Assembly (NCBI GenBank): GCA_032353305.1
Contig: JAUCNG010123321.1
Coordinates: forward strand, 1 to 13,560
Origin: Cephalothrix spiralis
Lineage: Eukaryota > Nemertea > Palaeonemertea > Archinemertea > Cephalotrichidae
DNA length: 13,560 bases
Reading direction: 5' to 3'
In this document: piece after piece, positions 7,506 to 13,560 of the stretch
Position numbering within the stretch: the first letter of the stretch is position 1
How the letters are laid out: every line of letters starts with the position of its first letter
Notes under the pieces: generated by a model
Seen by the model: the letters and a program-made list of their open reading frames with translations, nothing else
Databases searched by the model: none
Told to the model about the DNA's origin: nothing
Made by a program: the position numbers and the translations under genes

Positions 7506-8396
7506 ATTGACTGGTGCATAATATTCTAAAGTCAATTTGATCGAAGCAATAAGTGTGTACAAAGTAATATGCGGATGTATACAAGTCGTACAACAACATG
7601 CGCCCCTTCAAATGAAATACTGACATGCATTATTTTAATTGGCATCGTTATAGAATAATGCAAGAATATATATTAGAGTCGATGATTGAAGCCTTGATTA
7701 AATTCACGTAATGTTTACGATTTTTTTCTTTATTTAGGTGCATTAATTCAGTATTCAACATTACCGCTTTCGCTGCCTTGCCTATTTTGAAAAAACCGTT
7801 CAAGATAACCAGTTTTACCAAAATCACTAGGGACGAGACTGTTATTATTAACTTTGAGTAATTTTTGCTTATGTTCGGTTGCATAAAAACACCATTTAGA
7901 TGTGCAGTGAATCCTCTTCCAAATTGCCAAAAATTATTCTTAGCCAAATTGTTTTTCTTCATTCGATCTTAATGAAACTTGGCAAACATAATTATGGAGT
8001 CTAAAAAGTTTTACCTAACCGTCGAAAAAAATTTGAAATTTGTGACGTCACAGTGGATTATAACTTCATTAGAGCTTATTCTAGGCATTTTCTCCTAAAA
8101 TGTTGCGTAAATCTATATTATAGATAGAAAGTCTAAAATTGCTTTATATGGAGCCTATAACATGTCGATTACTAACATTAAAATAAAATTCAAAATCGAT
8201 CAAGGTCTTTAAGAGTTATATGGATTGTCAAATTTCGGTACATCAACAAATTTGGGCTACTTTTACCCCTGTCCCATGTTTTTAACGACCCCTCAAACAG
8301 TACAGTAAAAAAAAATTGTCTAAATAATCATTTTATATGGTCGTTAGTATCCTTATGAACAAGGTAACAGAAAATATGCCAAATTGTCTATAAATT
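7506..8396. other. Intergenic, no gene seen
   Basis: AT-rich. It contains the perfect 12-bp palindrome TGTGACGTCACA (8041-8052), which includes a CRE-type TGACGTCA. The stretch around it (about 7965-8380, starting near TCTTAATGAAACTTGG) looks like an interspersed repeat, but no boundary can be drawn. Overlapping reverse-strand ORFs at 7648-7962 are not recognisable proteins. Confidence 0.5.
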
Positions 8397-8849
8397 AAAG
8401 TCCACCGCACACTAAGCGCATCATCGGACCATCGCATCATCGCAGTAAACTGTTTTTTCAGCGCACACTAGTCGTATAATCGAACCATCGCACCAAAATG
8501 TTACGCAAGTAAAGTAATCGAGATTTATCACATGATCAATTTTAACGCATTGTGTGTCAGTTTTTAAGAAGGTTGGAGTTCAAGCTTAAGATGTTACATT
8601 ATGCAGGCAGTCCTGCCTTTACCAATTGCTTCAATTTCTTCACTCCAGACCGTAAAATACTCTAATTTTAAATACAACAGATCACGTGACAAGTTCAAGG
8701 ACCTCTGTTATTCTATTCTGTGCGATTCTCTCCGCACACCAGGAAAAACGCATCACCATAGGACCATCCGCGCAAACAAGTTTGATTTCTGCAGCGATGG
8801 TCCGATAAATGCGATGGTCCGATGAAGCGCCTAGTGTGCGGTGGGCTTT
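8397..8849. mobile_element. MITE-like element with repeated terminal motif, 453 bp
   Basis: The left terminus AAAGTCCACCGCACACTA (8397-8414) is inverted at the right end (rightmost base 8849) as AAAGCCCACCGCACACTA. Both continue inward through ATCATCGGACCATCGC-type repeats, giving arms of about 45-58 bp (left 8397-8445, right 8791-8849). Two further degenerate copies of the GCACACTA plus CCATCGC unit lie inside, near 8461-8494 and 8731-8772. No transposase is encoded. The related terminus at 1-84 shows that the family occurs at least twice in this window. Confidence 0.8.
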
Positions 8850-9510
8850 GTTAGAGCAAAAACTATGTCCAAATAGTTGGATCTTTTTAATTGTGAACGT
8901 TGTAACCAGTCTTTCTAGCCTAACTACCTCTGGACTTCATGACTGTACTAGTTTCTCTGTACATTTCTGAGTTTACGTGTATAGTGTTCTGCGAACGTCG
9001 TTTTTCTTTCTGTTAAATTGTATAGTTTCTTCTAATATGGAAATATTAACAAATCATCAGGTGTGTTCCACAGTTACTGAATATTTTTAGCATAAGAGGT
9101 CCCTACTTTCGTGCTCACGGCCTGCCTGCCTGACACTTCAAATCTTGAAGAGGCATACCTAGAACGCCAGCTGACAAAACGGTATTATTTTGAGAATACA
9201 AGAACATGCATACTTTTTTTCAATATGTTATATGTTAACAAATATATCACACTAAATCATGCTATTGGTGCAACATATTTAAGATAACCTTGGTCGTACT
9301 TGTAAGGCCATGATTGGATGCAGTTCAGTCTTGTTTAGAAGTACTTGGGTGTATTCTAAATATGCAGTATTCAATTGTTTTAAATATTATTGACTGTTTT
9401 CGGTAGTTCGATTTATATAAAGTGCACGAGTTCCGGAACGAGGACTTTAGCCCGAGTTATCGAATAAGTGCAATTTCAAACGGCATGCATAACCTTTCTA
9501 TTTTTAAATA
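8850..9510. other. Intergenic, no gene seen
   Basis: AT-rich sequence. A small GC-rich patch around 9425-9475 contains the palindrome GTTCCGGAAC and resembles the other small hairpins of the window, but its arms are weak. Nothing else is recognised. Confidence 0.5.
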
Positions 9511-9940
9511 CAGTACAACATGGCTGCATTGCAAAACCAATGTTCCCATTTTAGAATGTTCCCAGTTTATTACCCCGTAATATAACGCGACTATCACCAT
9601 ATAAGGAGAAACCTTCCCTCCACCAGTCTAGATAATTATATGGGAACAAAAACATTTGTACCTTTTTGTTCCCAACTTTCGACTTGTGAATTTGTGATAG
9701 TCGCGTTGCGTTATGCGTGATAAAAGATAGGTAGTCGCAACTTTGAGAAACGTCGCCTCTGCCGATTTTTACACAAATACGATATTTGTCGCATTTTTGC
9801 GGCCGCTGAAGATTCGGCCCGTCGCGAAAAAGCCCCCAAAATGGGCTTCGTCGCGTTTGTCGCCGATTCGTCGCTTCCATCATTCTAGGGTCTCTAAAAT
9901 GGGAACAACATTTTGAAATGCAGCCATTCATGTTGTACGG
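9511..9940. mobile_element. MITE with 45-bp terminal inverted repeats, flanked by TA
   Basis: The left end, CAGTACAACAT then GGCTGCATT and TGTTCCCATTTTAGA (9511-9555), is inverted at 9893-9940 with a small indel. TA lies directly outside both ends (9509-9510 and 9941-9942), as expected for a TA target duplication. Inside is a second inverted repeat, AACGCGACTATCAC (9584-9597) with its exact inverse at 9694-9707. Between those lies a 12-bp perfect hairpin, TGGGAACAAAAA at 9641 with its inverse at 9663-9674. The right third holds at least six GTCGC words. No transposase is present. TA flanks fit Tc1/mariner-like transposition, but the superfamily is not established. Confidence 0.8.
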
Positions 9941-9942
9941 TA

Positions 9943-10620
9943 TATTGTGTCATAAGGAATTATAATAGGAGGAGTTATAAGGAATCCCTTTTGCTCTATA
10001 TTTTGTTTATCTATATAAATGGAGGTGCCCCATTATTTTTATTTCTCTCAAAACTCTCAATCTCTGAATGAAGAACCGCTTCACGATCAAACCCCTACAG
10101 GTGCAGTAGATCGTAAACAATAATATTAGAACAATAGATTCCAGAAGTTGATTTTCAAATTTTAGTCCTTATAAACTATACTGACCAAAGGGTTATGTTG
10201 AGTTACATGTATTTTTCGGCTACGTCATTTTCTATTTAGATAAACAACGAATAAAGTGTCTGATCGGAATGCAATTTTTCCCGATCTATTCCGTTTCGTT
10301 TCGTCCGAGCATGATAATCGCTAATCATCTCGAATTGCACTCTACTGAGTGAGATTTTATCTCGAATTTGCTCTCATCCGGTTGTGCGAATGGCATTGTG
10401 GGAACCGAACAACACGCGCAATAAAATATCTGCATATTAATCAGGGAAAATAGTACGGTCCAGAAAGGCGACCAATATAATAATGAATATTTATGAACAT
10501 TATTTAAAGCCATGTAATAAAGCAGTACTCAATGCTCAATAAATTAAATTGTAAATGTCAGTTATGATCATTTTTTAGAAAATGAGAACCTGTTACGCAA
10601 GTTACAGTCCTAGCTGAGGT
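9943..10620. other. Intergenic, no gene seen
   Basis: It contains a TATA-like TATATAAA (10012-10019) followed by an ATG at 10068. The reading frame closes after a dozen codons and no convincing donor or downstream exon was found. The rest is AT-rich with no recognisable feature. Confidence 0.5.
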
Positions 10621-10746
10621 TAACTATATCGCGGTAGTACCGCACTGTTGCGGTTATCACGGTCAGTAACCGCGGTCACTACCGCGGTAATAAATTGAGG
10701 TAATGACCGCGGTTAGAATACCAATTATTATTACCGCGGTAGTTAC
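10621..10746. repeat. Cluster of ACCGCGGT palindromes, possible small MITE
   Basis: Four perfect copies of the 8-bp palindrome ACCGCGGT start at 10669, 10681, 10706 and 10733. Degenerate relatives lie at 10629-10665 (CGCGGTAGTACCGC, GCGGTTA, CACGGT). The block is an island of CpG in AT-rich sequence. Its ends are loosely inverted: TAACTATATCGCGGTAGTA on the left against TAACTACCGCGGTAATA read backward from the right. It could be a roughly 125-bp MITE or a clustered binding-site array; the sequence alone does not decide. Confidence 0.65.
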
Positions 10747-12058
10747 AGCAGTTTATTTAATGATTTAGCACTTCGCACCTATTTCTATAATTAATTAAGT
10801 TATAAACAATTATTTATGAAAATGTTTTGAAGTTACATGTATAACTCAAGGTAATCTTATAATAACTAACTGATTGAAAAATTTTAAACGAATTAAAGTA
10901 AAAGGAAGAACAATTTTTTTAAATAGCGCACAGAACGAGTGGTTCCCGTATTTTTTTACCCGAATGTTCCAAGTTTCGAAAATAATTGTTTTTGAATATT
11001 CCAGATGTGGCTGGAAAGTAAAATGGTGGCTAACGAACATATTGTAGGCCAATTTACGTCATGAAAATGTCTAATGTGTCGTGGTTGTGAGAAATTATTG
11101 GGAAAATTTGGCCTTTTTTACATTTTTTTCTTCAAGTTCCCGAATTTCAATGATATGTTCCCGCACTTTTATACCCATGTTCCTACTATTACCACCGTGT
11201 TCCCGAAAACCTCTTATCTAGACGTATCATTGAATATTTCTAACAAAAATAATGCCATACAATTTCAAAATTTAAATATATGTATATGAAATTTTTAATT
11301 TGTGCTTAGTCATGAATCTTGACAGCTTCAGTCATGAACAGTTATTGTTTGAAGAGCTTTACCATCAAAAATGAATGTGTAGCATTAGTCACATTCTGTT
11401 CAACTGTCTTCATTGATAGTTAGAATGCACTTCATTTCCATTTAGATCCACGCTTTTGGGTGTACATTATGTATGAAATCCATATTAACAGTCGCATATG
11501 TAATATATTGAACTCTCTTGAAATGCGAAAAGAGAGCTCTTGACTTATTTTATGTGTAAAAGCGAATCGCGAATATACGTCCGTACAAATGCTTAAAGAC
11601 TTTAAAATGGCAAACATTAAAGTCACCATTTGTTCTACCAAATTATTAGGCACGGTTTTTCGGGTTCTTACATACGGGGAAGAATGTTATCACTTCAGTT
11701 AATCCAATGGCGAATTCGGACAAATTAAATGACGTCAGAGGAAAACGATCGATTTCTGAATTCACCCTCTTTTTCCATTATTCCTATCAAAATGATATTT
11801 CATATTCGCAGCAATGTCGTCCTTTTCCTTAGATTGATAACCACTACTAAAAGTCTTTAAAAAGTCCTAACTTCCTGATACCTGTTAGTCACGTTTCAAA
11901 TTTGGCAGTACAATTTTTTTATTTCAGTATCTCTCAGGCCGGCCTCTTTAGTGCTCGAAAACATCGCATCTTTATTCTCGTTAATCTCAGTTCTTGTGTG
12001 AATGGCTCGATCCTGTAAAAGACTTAGTGCGATAATTGCACCACTTTGCGTAATATAC
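10747..12058. other. Intergenic, no gene seen
   Basis: AT-rich sequence with only chance-length ORFs on either strand. It holds one TACATGTA (10834-10841) and one TGACGTCA (11730-11737). No RNA gene, splice-bounded coding segment or repeat boundary is recognised. Confidence 0.5.
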
Positions 12059-12260
12059 CGGTGCTGTGGCGCATGATGTAGGGCGCTCGCCTTCCAATCG
12101 GAAGGTTGCAGGTTCGAGACTCCATAGGGGTACGAACACAGACTAGATACTGGATGGCTCGGTCACTGCATGTAAATACGTGGTGTGGGACTTTGTCCCT
12201 CTCTTCGACTCTAATCGGTATATAGAAAATAGATTAAAGTGCCCTCTACAAGCCTAAGGG
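12059..12260 (+). mobile_element. tRNA-derived SINE (3' end approximate)
   Basis: The head reads like a tRNA. TGGCGCATGATGTAGGGCGC (12067-12086) supplies box A and a D arm with GCGC/GCGC stem. An anticodon-like segment CTTCCAA follows, then box B GGTTCGAGAC (12111-12120). The anticodon and T stems are degenerate and no matching acceptor stem closes it, so it is not a working tRNA gene. The sequence continues past the tRNA-like part with about 120 or more bases of non-tRNA body, including GGTGTGGGACTTTGTCCC, which is the layout of a SINE. No poly-A or simple-repeat tail was found, so the 3' limit is a guess. Transcription would be by RNA polymerase III from the internal promoter. Confidence 0.7.
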
Positions 12261-12474
12261 TAAAATGCTCATAAAGCGGACCACCTGTGTCTATTTGAAC
12301 CAGTCATCTGACGCCCTCCACCTATAAGATTAAGCCTTTCTGGAAAATCTGTTTCTAGTGTTTTCATATGCTTTTCGATTGTTCTTATGTTTCTGTCGTA
12401 TTTATTGATAGGCGTTCGCGAACCAGTTGTTGAAGCCATCTTTGGATTCAGGGGGAACTTAAAACTTTTTACCA

Positions 12475-13060
12475 GTGTCGGTACCCATGCATATAAAACT
12501 TACTTGTAGTTTGAATAATTTCACAGCTTTGCGTAAATCTTTTTTTAATAAATATAGCCTTTTCGGATACTGAAGCTTTCAAGACTTTCGCTTGTTCAAG
12601 TGTTCGTATTCCATCATTTTTCGTACAAGTTCTTTATTTCACTACTCATAGCTATTCTGGCGAATTGGTTCGCATATAAATATAAAACTTAGGGGGAATA
12701 AATTCACAATTTTGCGCAAATAGCAATAGCGTTTTGAAAAGTGTACCAGTTCTTGATTTTTTTTCTCAAGATCTTTCAAGAAACTCCGAGATGAATTCAA
12801 GCTTTAACTTGCCTTTCTCACTGGACCTTGTTCTGGTGAATTGGTTCCAATATAAAATATAGTAAAATTAATTTCACAGCTTTGCAAATTAGCAATTTAG
12901 CGGTTTCAAAAGCGTACCAGTTCATGATTTTTCGAGAACCCTTCTATATTAGTGTTAACTCTTATTTGACAGACTTATTTGACTTATGTTTCGCACTGAA
13001 CCTTGGCGAAAAAAGTCATTTATTCTGGTGCATTGGTTTCTATATAATCTTTACACTTTA
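12475..13060. repeat. Diverged tandem repeat, about 180-bp period
   Basis: At least three diverged units lie head to tail. Anchor 1, AATTTCACAGCTTTGCG or a close form, occurs at 12517, 12701 and 12870. Anchor 2, TTCTGGCGAATTGGTT or a close form, occurs at 12655, 12831 and 13023. Anchor 3, a GTACCAGTTCATGATTTTTCG-like segment, follows each unit. Spacings are about 170-192 bp. The units have drifted with many indels. It looks like a small, old satellite-type array; no coding content. Confidence 0.7.
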
Positions 13061-13155
13061 TATCGAAAAAATAATACATGTATGTTATTAAATAACCACA
13101 AACAATTCCCAACAACTATTTGCTTGTTTTAAAAAGATAGAACAAATGTGATCAA

Positions 13156-13210
13156 ATATCGATGGAGAGGAATATAGTGGCATATATCGATGGAGAGGAA
13201 TATAGTGGCA
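13156..13210. repeat. 28-bp tandem duplication
   Basis: A 27-base unit beginning ATATCGATGGAGAGG and ending ATAGTGGCA is present at 13156-13182 and again at 13184-13210 with no mismatch, a period of 28. The exact identity suggests a recent duplication. Confidence 0.9.
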
Positions 13211-13560
13211 GCATAACGCATCCCGAAGCTGAAGAGAGTGATCGAGAGAGAGAATCGATGATGCCCTAGAAATGGGATGAGCATAACGTAGAACAAGATG
13301 GACACACTAATAATATAACTAGTGTAAGATACTTTATGTGTATCAAATGTATACTATACACTGTATAAGTCGTATAACGAAGTGACATAAAACATTTATC
13401 ATTTCTATGCATTATTTCCATATCCTTCATTAAAGCTATGTTTGATTCCTAATTTGTTGTAGCAGTCAAGTTATTGATTTTTTATGGACAAGCCCAAATT
13501 GAAACAAACTGAAAAAACACAATATTTCAAGCAGTAAACGTGTGTTTATTCACATGTTCA
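13211..13560. other. Intergenic to window end, no gene seen
   Basis: AT-rich sequence without ORFs of note. A reverse-strand AATAAA (inside TGTTTATTCAC near 13545) could end a gene on the other strand, but nothing coding is visible next to it. Confidence 0.4.

Noticed and set aside
7648-7962. Two overlapping reverse-strand ORFs, considered as a decayed transposase or reverse transcriptase
   Set aside because: No catalytic motif or family signature could be read in either frame, and the composition is that of AT-rich noise.
9551-9931. 126-residue reverse-strand ORF
   Set aside because: It lies wholly inside the TA-flanked inverted-repeat element and reads through its GTCGC array. No transposase motifs are present.
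10012-10105. Possible promoter and first exon (TATATAAA followed by ATG at 10068)
   Set aside because: The frame closes after about 13 codons, the only possible donor is weak, and no downstream exon was found.
12059-12134. Functional tRNA gene (Gly-like anticodon loop)
   Set aside because: The anticodon stem mispairs, the T arm is degenerate and the acceptor ends do not pair. It fits a SINE head better.

Overview
The window is eukaryotic nuclear DNA from an animal. It is AT-rich (roughly two thirds by eye), holds one intron-containing gene, and is otherwise filled with short non-autonomous repeats. The bacterial-style ORFs are nearly all noise. A tRNA-derived SINE head, many short inverted-repeat elements and over-use of the octamer TACATGTA suggest a lophotrochozoan, most likely a bivalve mollusc. 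That lineage call is inference; no species is identifiable.

Gene (398-5574, + strand): seven exons with GT/AG borders and matching phases read through as the C-terminal three quarters of a DNase I family endonuclease. They give 335 residues from the first complete codon to the stop. About the first 75-80 residues (signal peptide, first strands, catalytic Glu39) should lie upstream of the window. The visible catalytic set is intact: KEQY Glu, Ile-His, GDFN, AYDR and SDHYP. The C173-C209 disulfide pair and the second calcium site are kept, while the first calcium site and the C101-C104 mini-disulfide are lost. The position equivalent to actin-contact Ala114 is Tyr. After the end of the normal fold the last exon adds about 135 residues: a lysine-rich front half followed by a segment holding two cysteines. 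I do not recognise this extension. A poly(A) signal lies 34 bases past the stop.

Introns: intron 1 holds an inverted-repeat element (about 607-1155) with a 53-bp tandem duplication inside it, plus a 74-bp hairpin (1190-1263). Intron 2 begins with a tRNA D-arm-like fragment. Intron 5 carries a second 74-bp hairpin (4212-4285). The window opens inside the right end of a transposon whose relative sits complete at 8397-8849.

Downstream (5636-13560): no gene could be supported. Three elements with long terminal inverted repeats lie in series: 6674-7505, 8397-8849 and 9511-9940, the last flanked by TA. A compact cluster of four ACCGCGGT palindromes follows at 10621-10746. After it come a tRNA-headed SINE (from 12059), a diverged tandem repeat of about 180 bp (about 12475-13060) and a 28-bp tandem duplication (13156-13210). 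The rest is AT-rich intergenic sequence without recognisable content.
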